Shown piece after piece: positions 1-9,300 of a stretch of DNA of 64,000 nt. The translations under genes were made by a program, and so were the position numbers. Origin of the DNA: Nitrospira sp. Ga0074138. GTDB taxonomy: Bacteria > Nitrospirota > Nitrospiria > Nitrospirales > Nitrospiraceae. Positions within the stretch are counted from its first letter, which is position 1, and each line of letters opens with the position of its first letter. The DNA is taken from the NCBI GenBank assembly GCA_001464735.1, contig LNDU01000044.1:95091-159090 (forward strand). The letters run 5' to 3'. Under the pieces are notes generated by a model that was not told where the DNA came from, did no database searches, and worked only from the letters and a program-made list of their open reading frames with translations.

Positions 1-105
1 CGCTGTTGTGAGAGTCCTGAAGAAGTGGTGCAGGAAGTGCGCGATACCGTTGTCCACGAATTGGGCCACCATGTGGGCCTGGATGATGACGAGATGCCGT
101 ACTGA
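1..105 (+). CDS. Zincin-like metallopeptidase, C-terminal fragment
   Basis: Only the last 34 codons are in the window, and the start lies upstream. Reading from base 1, the fragment contains VVHELGHHVGLDDDEM just before the stop. That is the HExxH zinc motif with the following glycine and acidic residues typical of the minimal zincin family (Pfam Zincin_1, PF06262, formerly DUF1025). Members are small proteins of about 110-130 residues whose motif sits at the extreme C-terminus, as here. His and His of HExxH would bind zinc and Glu would be the catalytic base. The substrate is unknown. The gene is convergent with lgt, with 35 bases between stops. Confidence 0.7.
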   Translation, partial: RCCESPEEVVQEVRDTVVHELGHHVGLDDDEMPY

Positions 106-140
106 CTCAGTTTTGAATTGCCAGTGCTCTGAACAGAAAC

Positions 141-962
141 TTACTGTTTTGTCGTGGGTGAGGGACTGGGTGGATTCTTGTAATAGCCCAAAATCAGCAT
201 CGTGATTCCAACCAGCACCATGGGCAAAGAGAGAACTTGCCCCATGGTAATCGGTCCAAGGATAAAGCCCAAGTGCTGATCCGGTTCACGAAAGAGTTCG
301 ACGATGAGTCGGCTAATACCGTACCCGGTAATGAAGGTCCAGAAGATCGTCCCAGGCGGGGTCGGTCGCCGATCAATCAACCACAACACCGTGAACAGCG
401 TCAGCCCTTCCAGTGCTGCTTCGTACAATTGCGAGGGATGGCGGCAGACCGGACCCCCTGCCGGGAAAACCATGCACCAGTCCACATCCGTCGACCGACC
501 ATAGAGTTCACCGTTGATAAAGTTGCCTATCCGGCCAAACCCCAATCCGATTGGCGTGACGGCTGTCGCTAAGTCCGCAACGGTATAGGTCGGAATGCCC
601 TGCCGCCTGCTGAACCAGATCAGTGCGATAGCGGTCCCGATAAGTCCACCGTGGAAGGACATGCCGCCTTCCCACACTGCCAAGAGCTTCAACGGGTTTT
701 GGATGTAATAGGAAAAATTGTAGAACAGCGTATAGCCGATCCTGCCACCTAGAAACACGCCGAAGGCCGCATAGACGACCATGTCATAGACCTGGTCTTT
801 CCTGATCGCCAACCCTTTGTGGGTTAGTTTGCGTTGAATAAGAAAGTACGCCGCAGTCAGGCCGATCAAGTACATCAACCCATACCAGCGGAGCTGGATG
901 GGGCCGAGTGCCACAAGAACTGGGTCGATATTTGGGTAGGGGATGGCGGCTGGGGGGGCCAT
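141..962 (-). CDS. lgt: Prolipoprotein diacylglyceryl transferase
   Basis: Integral inner-membrane enzyme that moves diacylglycerol from phosphatidylglycerol to the lipobox cysteine of preprolipoproteins, the first step of lipoprotein maturation. The 273-residue length is usual. The Lgt signature is intact at residues 143-156 (GRIGNFINGELYGR), and SFHGG at 102-106 carries the conserved histidine region. Several hydrophobic helices span the chain, and a basic tail ends in KQ. The ATG at 962 is preceded by GGAAG at suitable spacing. The enzyme is relevant here because the window encodes at least seven predicted lipoproteins, including the six-gene array at 35944-47012. Confidence 0.97.
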   Translation of the reverse strand: MAPPAAIPYPNIDPVLVALGPIQLRWYGLMYLIGLTAAYFLIQRKLTHKGLAIRKDQVYDMVVYAAFGVFLGGRIGYTLFYNFSYYIQNPLKLLAVWEGGMSFHGGLIGTAIALIWFSRRQGIPTYTVADLATAVTPIGLGFGRIGNFINGELYGRSTDVDWCMVFPAGGPVCRHPSQLYEAALEGLTLFTVLWLIDRRPTPPGTIFWTFITGYGISRLIVELFREPDQHLGFILGPITMGQVLSLPMVLVGITMLILGYYKNPPSPSPTTKQ

Positions 963-1406
963 TACGATGCTTCCAGAATAGTCCTTTGTAAGATGGTACT
1001 TATATCACGAGAGGAACACGAATCTTGGATCATCCGGGGTGCCCATTACGCCGTACGGTAAAACTTGCCGATGGATCATACGGGGGCTCACGTGTCAATG
1101 CAAGCGAGACAAAGATTAGAACCGGCTAAAGTTCGTCACCAGATAATCGGCCTCCATGGCTGATTTGCAAGCACGCAGGAAGCTCAAGTGTTGGTTTTCT
1201 GAAACGACTGTGTCTCTGCCTGTCGAGAAAAAGAGTCCAAAAATTAGTCACTCCTCATGGACAAAAAACGCCCCCTGTGATTTTTAACGAGAATCGCCTT
1301 TTTTGCGAAGACTCAGATTCTGGCACAGAGCATGCTGAATGATCTTGGCATAGGAAGCGTTCAGAAACGATCTTCCGGCTCATTTACCATCATGAGGAGG
1401 TTCACC
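963..1406. other. Intergenic region upstream of lgt and the YtxH-type gene
   Basis: About 440 bases without a convincing gene lie between the divergent lgt and YtxH-type starts. It is AT-richer than its flanks in the part next to the plus-strand gene, with runs of A and T around 1260-1305. The clear signal is the sigma-54-like element at 1321-1336. The rest presumably holds the lgt promoter, but I could not identify its boxes. Confidence 0.5.
1321..1336 (+). promoter_or_regulatory. Sigma-54 (RpoN) -24/-12 promoter
   Basis: TGGCACAGAGCATGCT matches the RpoN consensus (TGGCAC, purine, N4, TTGC, A/T) at every fixed position except the first T of TTGC. GG and GC are exactly 10 bases apart, as required. 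Transcription would start near 1347, about 60 bases before the ATG at 1407. The activator is not in the window. Confidence 0.55.
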
Positions 1407-1676
1407 ATGTCGGAGCAGGGGAATCAGGTCGCCAAGGCAGCAGCATTCATCGCCGGTGGGGCGGTCATTGGAGCAGGGCTCGGGCTCCTCTTCGCTCCAC
1501 AGACCGGTGTGGAAACTCGTCGAAGCATCGGCCGGTATGCCCGCAAGGCGCAGGTGCAGACCAGCCGATGGGGTCGGGCCGTCAAGTCTGGGGTGGAAGA
1601 AGTGCTGGACCGTAAATCGGCAAAAGCGAAGAGTGCTGAAGAGTCGCGGCCGCAATTGACTGCGGTCTTGAACTAA
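1407..1676 (+). CDS. YtxH domain protein
   Basis: An 89-residue protein. After a short polar start it has a glycine/alanine-rich hydrophobic helix (residues about 8-25, with GGAVIGAGLGLLFAP) followed by a basic helical tail. This is the layout of the YtxH family (PF12732), small membrane-anchored proteins often linked to stress or envelope conditions. The ATG at 1407 is chosen over an upstream in-frame start because AGGAGG lies 6 bases before it. A sigma-54-like promoter at 1321-1336 suggests control by an enhancer-dependent activator. The family assignment is good, but the molecular role is unknown. Confidence 0.75.
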   Translation: MSEQGNQVAKAAAFIAGGAVIGAGLGLLFAPQTGVETRRSIGRYARKAQVQTSRWGRAVKSGVEEVLDRKSAKAKSAEESRPQLTAVLN

Positions 1677-1689
1677 GCTTCTCGACGAT

Positions 1690-1749
1690 CATCGGTAGCG
1701 GATCACCCCGTCGCTCTCCTCCGTCGGCACGGGCTGACTGCTACCGATG
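1690..1749. repeat. 10-bp inverted repeat between convergent genes
   Basis: CATCGGTAGC (1690-1699) and GCTACCGATG (1740-1749) are perfect complements separated by 40 bases. The right arm overlaps the stop codon of the DUF3365 gene. It may help end transcription from both sides, but it has no T tract and the loop is long, so it is not a standard intrinsic terminator. Confidence 0.35.
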
Positions 1750-2484
1750 GTCCGAGGGGATTTGAATACTAATCGCCCCGGCCAGTTCTCCCGCCTGAGC
1801 ACCTTCTCGCGGATAGCCGGACATATCAAGGATTCCCTTGGGGTTTCCATGGCAGACAAGACAATCCTCTGAATAATAGATCGGCACCACAGCTCTGAGT
1901 AACTGTCCACCGCCAAGCCACTCTACAATCGGCGTGGTCGAAAACGGTTGGCTCGCAAGTCGTTTCAAGACCATCTCCTCATACTCATCCGGAGCGTTCT
2001 GCAAATTCCTCGGTTCGAGGGCGGTCTGTTTAATCGTGACCTTCGACCGCTTCGAGAATTTCCGCGCGGCTTGGCTTCCGAATGTGGCCGGGATAAAGTT
2101 CTTATAGCCGATCCCGCGCTGATTAATCACGAACTGGGCGTCCGCCACCACTTCTTTGCTTGTGATGAGCAGCAGACTCAATAAATCTTTCGCCTGCGAG
2201 GGCATAGCGGAGGACGCATGTTTCAGGTCGATCTGTGTTTGCTGGAGAAATTCATCGAGGATGAGCCGTTCAAACACCTCAGGTGTGAATCCCTTCTCGC
2301 CTCTCCCTGAATCGTTGATCAGCGGTTGGTTCCGCTCGATGACGACACGCCCTGCATTGAGGAGGGTCGCTAAGAGCGCTGCCGTTTGTTCGGCCTCCTT
2401 CTGGGAAGTTTGTGACCAGCCACTTTGGGGACAGAGAAGAACCAAGACCAAGCCAAGAGGTAGAAAGATTTTTAGGAGACGCAT
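1741..2484 (-). CDS. DUF3365 (Tll0287-like) periplasmic haem-binding candidate
   Basis: A 247-residue secreted protein. A signal peptide (residues 1-24, cleavage near SGWSQ) leads into a Tll0287-like fold (PF11845), the family found in periplasmic sensor domains and free-standing periplasmic proteins. A single CLVCH haem c-type motif is at 208-212, preceded by PIYYSEDCLVCH, the family hallmark. The ATG at 2484 is chosen over an upstream in-frame start because GGAGGGA precedes it and the signal peptide begins there. It is the last gene of a minus-strand trio with the barrel candidate (3588-4232) and the solute-binding lipoprotein (2507-3562), spaced 22-25 bases apart. A role in redox or small-ligand sensing is inferred. 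Confidence 0.75.
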   Translation of the reverse strand: MRLLKIFLPLGLVLVLLCPQSGWSQTSQKEAEQTAALLATLLNAGRVVIERNQPLINDSGRGEKGFTPEVFERLILDEFLQQTQIDLKHASSAMPSQAKDLLSLLLITSKEVVADAQFVINQRGIGYKNFIPATFGSQAARKFSKRSKVTIKQTALEPRNLQNAPDEYEEMVLKRLASQPFSTTPIVEWLGGGQLLRAVVPIYYSEDCLVCHGNPKGILDMSGYPREGAQAGELAGAISIQIPSDHR

Positions 2485-2506
2485 CAGTATTCCCTCCACT
2501 TCTTCA

Positions 2507-3562
2507 TCATTTTTCAGCAAGACGGCATTGCCCTTGGTCATAATGGTCAGGAACTTGCGTCACCTCAAGCGGCAGCCCTTCTGCCGTCGCTCGCCGAGTA
2601 GGGGCATACTCCGCTTCGATCCAGCGCGTTCTCATCTGTTTCAATCGTCCTGATTCTTCCAAGCGAAAGAGCAGATTGTTTAAGAACCATTGTAACTGTC
2701 GGTGCTCTTCGCTGGTCACGATGGAGAGATCATCACGTGTAAGGAGGAGAGGCGACCCGTCCAGTTGCGTGAGTGGGTGCCACTCTTGCCAGACCCGTTT
2801 CGTTACATACTCGAGGATGGAATGGTTGGTCAGGATGACATCGATATTCAGATCCTTCGATTCAATGGAGGCGGGAAGCGAATCGCAGATGACCATGCGA
2901 ACCCGTTTGAGATTGGCTTTGGCATACTGGTGAGAGGATCGCCCCTTCTGAACGGCGACGGTTAAGCCGGCAAAGGCTTCTTGGACGGCTGCGAGCGTAT
3001 CCCGATTCCCGTTCTGCTTTCCCAATTGCGTCCGCACACGCTCTGCCACCTCTGGCTTTCGGATGATGGCGGCGATTCCGTCGTCGCGCAGGTACGGAGC
3101 CGAAAACCAGAGGCCGGCCGGCCTTGTACCGGGAACAGTCCCGCTCACGGACGAGACGAAGAGATCGAGCTGCCCCTCGTTCATTTTGATGAACAGATCA
3201 GGAAATCGAGTGACATGTAAGGTCGGTACGATGGGAGTTGGTTCGCCGCAATGAGCAGTGAGTGCATCGGCAACCTCTCGGATCAGTTCGATGTCCAGAC
3301 CTGTGACGCGAATACCTTCATTCGTGTAGACCGCGGGAAAGACAAACGGACGAAACGGTTCTACCGAAATGCCGACGCGCAATTGGCCTCGCGTGCAGAT
3401 CGTGGAGAGTTCATCGCGGTTCAATGGATGGACCATCGTCACCGCATCGTAGACCAGCCCGCATCCCTGTACGAGAACCAACGCTGCCACTAGTATGCTG
3501 CCGCGCCACCAGCCGGAATAGCGCTTCCTGTTGTTGAAGCCGGCCATTCGTCTTATTCGCAT
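2507..3562 (-). CDS. Solute-binding protein family 3 lipoprotein
   Basis: Periplasmic binding-protein fold of the amino-acid/ion-channel type (SBP_bac_3). It starts at QLRVGISVEPFRPF, with the usual GLDIELIREVADAL and a second lobe near LTVAVQKGRSS. The N-terminus has a basic stretch, a hydrophobic segment and a lipobox-like VQGC with Cys34, so it is probably membrane-anchored. The start at 3562 is preferred because AGGAG lies just upstream and longer forms would run into the previous gene. No permease or ATPase is adjacent, so it may serve as a sensor partner rather than a transporter subunit. The ligand is unknown. It is the middle gene of the 4232-to-1741 operon. Confidence 0.75.
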   Translation of the reverse strand: MRIRRMAGFNNRKRYSGWWRGSILVAALVLVQGCGLVYDAVTMVHPLNRDELSTICTRGQLRVGISVEPFRPFVFPAVYTNEGIRVTGLDIELIREVADALTAHCGEPTPIVPTLHVTRFPDLFIKMNEGQLDLFVSSVSGTVPGTRPAGLWFSAPYLRDDGIAAIIRKPEVAERVRTQLGKQNGNRDTLAAVQEAFAGLTVAVQKGRSSHQYAKANLKRVRMVICDSLPASIESKDLNIDVILTNHSILEYVTKRVWQEWHPLTQLDGSPLLLTRDDLSIVTSEEHRQLQWFLNNLLFRLEESGRLKQMRTRWIEAEYAPTRRATAEGLPLEVTQVPDHYDQGQCRLAEK

Positions 3563-3587
3563 GATCTCCTGCATGAAGCGCATCGCA

Positions 3588-4232
3588 TTACAGCCGAACT
3601 CCGATCGTAAATAGCCATTGCTGCGACAGATCGGCTCTATCTTTAAAGTCGATCTCGAACCGAGTGTACTGGAGCCCCATGTCGACCGAAAACCCATTCG
3701 CGACCGGGAATCGGACGCCCACCTGTCCTCCGTAGAGATATCCGGGGGAATCGGCGTCCCGTCCCGGAAGCGTTCCGCCGATCAGGGCGCCGATATAGGG
3801 CACCGCCCGATCTTCAAGTGGCCCGAAGAGGACATGCCGAATAACTCGATTGATCGGTGTCGTCTTAGGAAAATCCAAGAAATCGATGAAATTATTCCAA
3901 CGGGGGTTCAGAAACAGCGAATGTTGATCAGTGACAAAGTTAGGCGTGTGGTGGCTGTAGTACTGATACACCGTCCTCATCTCCAGTTGTCCATATCGAA
4001 GGGCAGTGATCCCTACTTGAACGGCGATGACTCTGGCCTGTGGTGCAAACGTGCGTTGGTTGAAGGAGATATCAAAGTTAATGGGACGGAGCGGAAGAAT
4101 GTCGAGCACCGCCTCTTGGCTCACCGCTTCACCCGGCATCGCCGTTATGAGCAGAAACACAGCGACCAAAAATCGTGAAGCCTTAGCTTGGAGTGCGCCA
4201 CCCCTCGACCGTATCGTTACAAATTCCCGCAC
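3588..4232 (-). CDS. Outer-membrane beta-barrel candidate
   Basis: A 214-residue protein with an N-terminal hydrophobic export signal (about residues 19-38, ending AVSQ). It then shows alternating hydrophobic/polar strands and a C-terminus ending LFTIGVRL, resembling the terminal strand recognised by the BAM machinery. Aromatic residues are frequent (YYSHHTPNF, WNNFIDFLDF). It starts with GTG at 4232 and is the first gene of the envelope operon with the solute-binding lipoprotein and the DUF3365 protein. I do not recognise a named family. A small 8-strand barrel is the best reading. Confidence 0.55.
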   Translation of the reverse strand: MREFVTIRSRGGALQAKASRFLVAVFLLITAMPGEAVSQEAVLDILPLRPINFDISFNQRTFAPQARVIAVQVGITALRYGQLEMRTVYQYYSHHTPNFVTDQHSLFLNPRWNNFIDFLDFPKTTPINRVIRHVLFGPLEDRAVPYIGALIGGTLPGRDADSPGYLYGGQVGVRFPVANGFSVDMGLQYTRFEIDFKDRADLSQQWLFTIGVRL

Positions 4233-4426
4233 GCTATATGATAGCGCAAGGCGAGGATGGATTTTCTAAATTTTTTCTGGAGTCTTGTTTAGGCGATCGT
4301 CAGGTATGCGATCCCGTGGCAGATTCAGTCTGTCGCACCAGATGTCCGGGTATGGTAAATGGGCAGGTACGGGGCAACGAGAAAAGTGGCAGTAGACCAT
4401 CGTCGCTATGTTAAAATCCGCCTCGC

Positions 4427-4516
4427 GCCGGAGTGGCGGAATAGGCAGACGCAAGGGACTTAAAATCCCTCGGGCTCAAAAGGCCCGTACCGGTTCGATC
4501 CCGGTCTCCGGCACCA
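4427..4516 (+). tRNA. tRNA-Leu (anticodon UAA)
   Basis: Acceptor GCCGGAG (4427-4433) pairs perfectly with CTCCGGC (4506-4512). The discriminator is A and CCA is encoded at 4514-4516. The anticodon stem AGGGA/TCCCT encloses CTTAAAA, giving UAA. A long variable arm, GGTTCGATCC in the T arm, and the total size are those of a class II leucine tRNA. Confidence 0.96.
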
Positions 4517-4590
4517 TGATCAACGGGTAAGGTTCAGGCAGACAAGACTCAGCGGGTTCTTTGACCTTCAACATAGCGAAAGAAGGATTT

Positions 4591-4839
4591 ATGGACGTCA
4601 AGAAAGGACTTGTGCTCATCGGGAGCGTGGCCCTGGCTATTTTGGTCCTGGTAGGGGGGGCATGGGTGATTACTGCGCCCCCGGAGAATGTAGAGGCTTG
4701 GAAGGCTAAGCAATGCAACGAATACGTGGAGCAATTGGAAATGATCAATCGGTACAAACTCTTCTGGTCGTTCGTCCAACGTCGAGGGGCGTTTAACGAT
4801 TGCTTGAAACGGGTGGAGGAAAACGGCCCGAAACCCTAA
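4591..4839 (+). CDS. Small single-pass membrane protein, unknown
   Basis: An 82-residue protein. It has one strong transmembrane helix (residues about 6-26, GLVLIGSVALAILVLVGGAW), then a charged tail with two cysteines (KQCNEYVEQ and FNDCLKR) that could form a disulfide outside the membrane. The ATG at 4591 is chosen because AAGGA precedes it and the helix follows at once. It begins 75 bases after tRNA-Leu. I do not recognise a family. Confidence 0.5.
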   Translation: MDVKKGLVLIGSVALAILVLVGGAWVITAPPENVEAWKAKQCNEYVEQLEMINRYKLFWSFVQRRGAFNDCLKRVEENGPKP

Positions 4840-4980
4840 ATCGATCGACCACCTATGATCCTAGTGTTCTGCGCGGCATGCTCGCCGTCACGGCTCTCCT
4901 GCTGACAAGGAATTGTGAATACTCTCCGACCCGTCGGCCAAAGCAGTTGCCGAAGCCTCCGCGTTAGGGAGCAGTCCTGT

Positions 4981-5493
4981 ATGAGGTTTGGCCGACGGTG
5001 CAAAGAAATCAGACTAGCCAGGCCGTCGTGTCTCACTCTCGACAAGCTCCTCTTTCGTGACGGATTGTTATTGTCCACTGGTTGTCTCTTCCGCGCTGTT
5101 CCTCTGATTTTCTCGCTCCTGGTTGCGTTCCAATTGCTGGGTGTGGTTCCTGTCTTTGCAGAATGGTTTTTGGTTGATGGAAACAACAAGGCAAAGATCT
5201 ATGTCGATTCCGAGACCATCATCCGGAATGGTGAGCGGGTGAGCGTGTGGGTCTTGGATGATCTGAGGACCGCTCAGACACGATGGTTCAAGACGTACTT
5301 GTCTTCGCGCGCCCAGGAAGAGCACGACTGTTCGAACGAGCGCTTTCGGCTGCTGGCAGTGGAACATTTCGCTGGGAACATGGGAACTGGTGACGTGGTG
5401 TATCAGAAGTCAGGCGAGTCAGCCTGGGCACCTATTCCACGAGGGACTCTAGCCCAGTCGGTCTGGAAGTATGTGTGCAGGAAGAAGAAGTGA
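4981..5493 (+). CDS. Secreted surface-adhesin E-like protein
   Basis: The 170-residue product has a long hydrophobic export segment (about residues 26-53, ending PVFAEW), then a short beta-rich domain. WFLVDGNNKAKIYVDSETI, a central WVLDDL and a C-terminal VWKYVCRK with paired cysteines resemble the surface-adhesin protein E-like fold (PF16747). The ATG at 4981 has AGGGAG nine bases upstream. A GTG at 4915 is a longer alternative. The family call is moderate, since such domains occur in many secreted proteins without known function. Confidence 0.5.
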   Translation: MRFGRRCKEIRLARPSCLTLDKLLFRDGLLLSTGCLFRAVPLIFSLLVAFQLLGVVPVFAEWFLVDGNNKAKIYVDSETIIRNGERVSVWVLDDLRTAQTRWFKTYLSSRAQEEHDCSNERFRLLAVEHFAGNMGTGDVVYQKSGESAWAPIPRGTLAQSVWKYVCRKKK

Positions 5494-5524
5494 CCGAACA
5501 TGGGGGCCGAGGTTGTAAGGGACG

Positions 5525-5842
5525 TCACGGCGACGGTCGTTCCCGTCCACATCTCCAACATTCCGCAAATTGACTCTCGTGACGCTCACCGCATCCTGAG
5601 CATGTCCAGAAGTCTTGGTTCATTGGCAGTAACTCAGTTTCTTCTTCAAGTAGCTGACGAGCCTGATCGTAATCCTGCTCCTGGAGTACCCACAGCTCCG
5701 GGAAAATCTCCACAAAGGGAATCTCTCCGGCAAGTCCTGAGGAACGCTGGTTCTTGATCATGCACCGGATACCAGCCTGCTCAAGCTGCTCCTTGCGCAT
5801 CTCAACTTCAATCAGGTTCTGGGACACGAAGACTTGTTTCAC
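5525..5842 (-). CDS. DUF2007 protein with C-terminal zinc ribbon
   Basis: A 105-residue protein. Residues 1-70 match the DUF2007 pattern (MKQVFVSQNLIEVEMRKEQLEQAGI, then a hydrophobic PELWVLQEQDYDQARQLL), a PII-like ferredoxin fold proposed as a signal-transducing domain. The C-terminus adds CSGCGER and CWRCGRE, a four-cysteine zinc ribbon. The start is GTG at 5842. A candidate promoter lies directly upstream (5849-5877), so close that the mRNA may have almost no leader. The function is unknown. Confidence 0.7.
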   Translation of the reverse strand: MKQVFVSQNLIEVEMRKEQLEQAGIRCMIKNQRSSGLAGEIPFVEIFPELWVLQEQDYDQARQLLEEETELLPMNQDFWTCSGCGERHESQFAECWRCGRERPSP

Positions 5843-5848
5843 TCAAGT

Positions 5849-5877
5849 ACCCTAGATCCCGTCTGATCGTGAGTCAA
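5849..5877 (-). promoter_or_regulatory. Sigma-70-type promoter for the DUF2007 gene
   Basis: Read on the minus strand: TTGACT (5872-5877), a 17-base spacer, then TAGGGT (5849-5854). The -35 is 5/6 and the -10 is only 3/6 to consensus. Transcription would begin at about the GTG start codon. Confidence 0.35.
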
Positions 5878-5942
5878 GAATCCAGCTTCTGCTGCTAAGT
5901 TTGCCTTGACCTTCTGCCAATACTCGTGTAACCATCGGCTAC

Positions 5943-6299
5943 ATGATGGATCGTGAAGAGATTGCCATCGGGGTCTACCTCCTGCAAACAGCCGGCGACC
6001 GGAGGGGCCTTATCGCCATTGTTCACCGGGTTGGGACAAGCTTGTCAGGGGAGTGGTTCTTTCAGTTGCGGTACCTTAGTCGTCCAGCGGGAACAAGAAA
6101 AAGACTTGGTTCGGAGTGGAGCTTGAACCTTCGAGAAACCGATCTAGCCCACTTTGACCTGATTGGACCATGGATCTCTGCGCAAGCCTTACTGGCATCA
6201 AGCCCACCTTCCGCCAAACTCAAGAAAGAGCCCGCGCTCCTGACGTGGAGACGAGGGACCCCACATCCGGACCAGCTTCGGATGTTTAATGATTGCTGA
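5943..6299 (+). CDS. Hypothetical protein
   Basis: A 118-residue soluble-looking protein rich in arginine and tryptophan, with no signal peptide, membrane helix or motif I recognise. Two ATGs are adjacent at 5943 and 5946, without a strong ribosome site. It is convergent with the giant NACHT gene, with 14 bases between stops, so it is not co-transcribed with it. Coding status is supported only by an open frame of this length and plausible composition. Confidence 0.4.
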   Translation: MMDREEIAIGVYLLQTAGDRRGLIAIVHRVGTSLSGEWFFQLRYLSRPAGTRKRLGSEWSLNLRETDLAHFDLIGPWISAQALLASSPPSAKLKKEPALLTWRRGTPHPDQLRMFNDC

Positions 6300-6313
6300 G
6301 CACAGCACCACAC

Positions 6314-9300
6314 TTAATGAAGGGATGCATCAAGTACGACAGATCTTACCCTAATAGAGCCTTTTGAAAGATCTGCTGAGGATGTGGCTAACTTCTGCCT
6401 CGTGGAATCAATCGCTGGGCACAGTTTTTCAGCCTGTTTTCTCCGACCATCCTGCTCTGACCATGCAATGCAGTTAAACCAGCCAACTAAATAGAGACCA
6501 TGCTGACAATGGTTATCCTGGAGGTATCTGCCGACCAATTGGTCTCGTATCGCAGTATGCAATTCAGGGTTCCAAGAACCTTTACATTCAATTATGACAG
6601 TGATGGAATTATAGGAGTCTCCTGATGCAGCCTGAGTGACAGCATTCACATGAATATCAGTCCGTTCCCCTCTATGAATTCTGACCTCTCTGTTCAGTAC
6701 AATACCTCTAGGTTTCAAGTCCTTCTCGAGGTGGGTCTTTACATAGTCAGAGAACGTGTTCTCGTCTTTTGGTCTAGCATTCGACTTAGAAACATTGTCC
6801 CATAGGAATTGGGCCTCCGGTGTTTCCCCCTGTAACATGGCTTGAAACCTTTCCAAGGACTCGACCAGCACCTGCATGAGGTGATCTCCGCTCTGGACCA
6901 AACGCAACTTACCGTCAGCAGCAAGCTTAATAATTTCCTGAGGCTGCGGTGGTACCCACGTAGCCCTACGGGTCTGTGCTTGTGCATCCACGAACACCCA
7001 CTTGAGCCAGTCTTGCTCAGGAAGCGCTTGCTGGAGCTTGCTGATAGCATCGCAGGCATGATTAGTTCCTCGGTGGGTCAATAGCTGGATGATGGCGTTT
7101 CGCCACAAATCTACATATTCAAGAGGCCCAGCCCAATGAGCTTTTCCAGCTGAGTGCTTAGGGGATTCAAAATGACGAGTCAGCCAGATGTAAAGATCAG
7201 CAAGTCGATCTTCTGTAAGCCGTAGTCCTATTGTTTTATAGTCGTGATTGATGCCCTGGACCACTTGCTTGCCGAAATCTTCGTCCGCTTGGATGGCAGG
7301 CCAAACGATCGACCAGCCAGCGTCCTTTGTATCGAGCATTAAAGTTGTTGTTGCAGCAATGGCCAGCGATCTTTCTGGCTCCTTTGCAGGTGGTGGTGTG
7401 GGAACCAGGGAAGAGGCGAGAGAATGCGCCTCCACATTGTCATGCGAAAATAATGTGCTAAGTAAAGAGCTCAAGGATTTTGGCTTGAGATCGCTTCTCT
7501 TGGCATACTGCAGAAGCAGAGTTGCTATCTGTTCATCCCAGACCGCATTTAAATCTATAGCGACGCCTATCCTTTCTCCCTTTTCAATTTCCCTTTCTAT
7601 CAAGACCTTTGCCGTATCCAGCACGGTGAGTGGTGTCTTGCGGTAGGCGAGCTTGAGTAATGATTCCTTAACGGATCGATCGGTGTCGTTATCCAGAAAT
7701 GGAAAGGCAAGAATGATTGGACACCACTTTACCATCTGATCAGGCGACAAACTTTGCATAACCTGGGGTCTAACCTTTTTGACTAAAGCAACGGCACTCC
7801 ACTGCGACATTACCGACTGGCTCCATTGCCCTGTCCCAAGCCAGTCAGCCGAAGGAGGAGTGCCAGATTGAACATACTGCTCTGCCGCACGAACGATTCT
7901 TTCACGAGTCACTTCGTTGGCCGATACCCAGCCCGGCAGTTTCGTTACGTCCCACTCAAAGCCAAAGTCATAATCCGTGCTGGACGCTTCTAAGGTCAGC
8001 TCACGAGTAAGGTGCCACCACGCAGAGGGATTGTGGTCCTCGCATTCCTGAAGGGCTTTCGCCAGTCTGTCAGCGGGAGATGGATTGAGTGGTGGTCTAT
8101 CTCTTCGTCTCCTCCATGCTTCCTCTTCTTCATGTTGGGTCTTCAGCTGTTGAGCTTGCATTGACCCCAAGATTACCGGCTCCCAAACCCGCTTAAACTT
8201 ATCCGCAACTAACGGGTGCTTCTTGCCCGCCTCATAGATTGCGTCCATATGTTCAGGGGATCTGATGTCGAATAATCTGAAAAGAACATCGACCACTACA
8301 TGTTGAATTCCTGTGTCCGCATTGTGGCCTAGGAGGGAAACAAGCCAGTGGAAATCATTCGAGTGAACAATTGCTGTGTGACTGAATAAGATCCATGAGC
8401 CGTCCGTTTCATGGTTCTCCGCAAGAGTTAAAAGGACCGCTTTAAGCAGCCGCCGCCTTTTATCCTCATCTTGCTGAAAAATGAGTTGGTCGGTCTTGTC
8501 GAGTTTACCTTTGATTATTTCATCATGATGCTTCAACCTCGACACCACAAAATTGGCGAGTGCTTCGGTCACCCTCGGCTTATCCAGGTTTTCCCATGCT
8601 TTGGTCACAATGCCATCCATGAGTGACTCCAGAGAGAGATCCATATTATGTCGTGGCTGCGGTAATTCGCTGGCGAATTGAAGCGCAGAGATTAGATCCT
8701 CTGCTGTTATGCTCTGGGCCAGCTCGGATGATAAAAACACTCGGTAGGCACCGACAAATCCTTCACTTTTTGGGGGTGTGAGGATCGGAAATAACTCAGC
8801 AGCGCTGATATGAGAAGGCCAGAGTGCGCGAAGAATGCAGCCTTTAAGTTCGTCTTGCCGGTCATCAGGCATCTCTCCAGTGAGTAATGGCTTTATCCTT
8901 TTTCTTGTTGCGTCATCCCCTATCCTTCCAATCGCATAAGCTGCTTGGACACGAATCGCTAGGGTGTCGGAGTGATCAAGAACGACCGTTGAAAGATCAC
9001 CGTTGAGGCTTTGGATATTGCAAGATTCTGCAATGTCGATCGCTGTACGACGGACGATCACTCCTTTTCTTTTGTCGATAATATAGGGACGAAGTTGAGT
9101 GGCTATTTCCGGGTGATGCAAATTCTTGTAGTGCTCACGGTCACGATCATAGGATTTCTCTTCGTCGTAAAGGTGCAACAGCGCTTCCACCAAGGCAGCG
9201 CGCTGTAGCGCATCTCCCGTGGCAACTTCGCTCCTTAGAAGTAAATCTGGTTCAGCTTGCACAATGGTCTGGAATATCTCTGGGACCATCCCTGCCACCC

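Noticed and set aside
5943..6299. Partner or immunity gene for the NACHT protein
   Set aside because: It is convergent, not co-directional, and has no motif linking it to defence.
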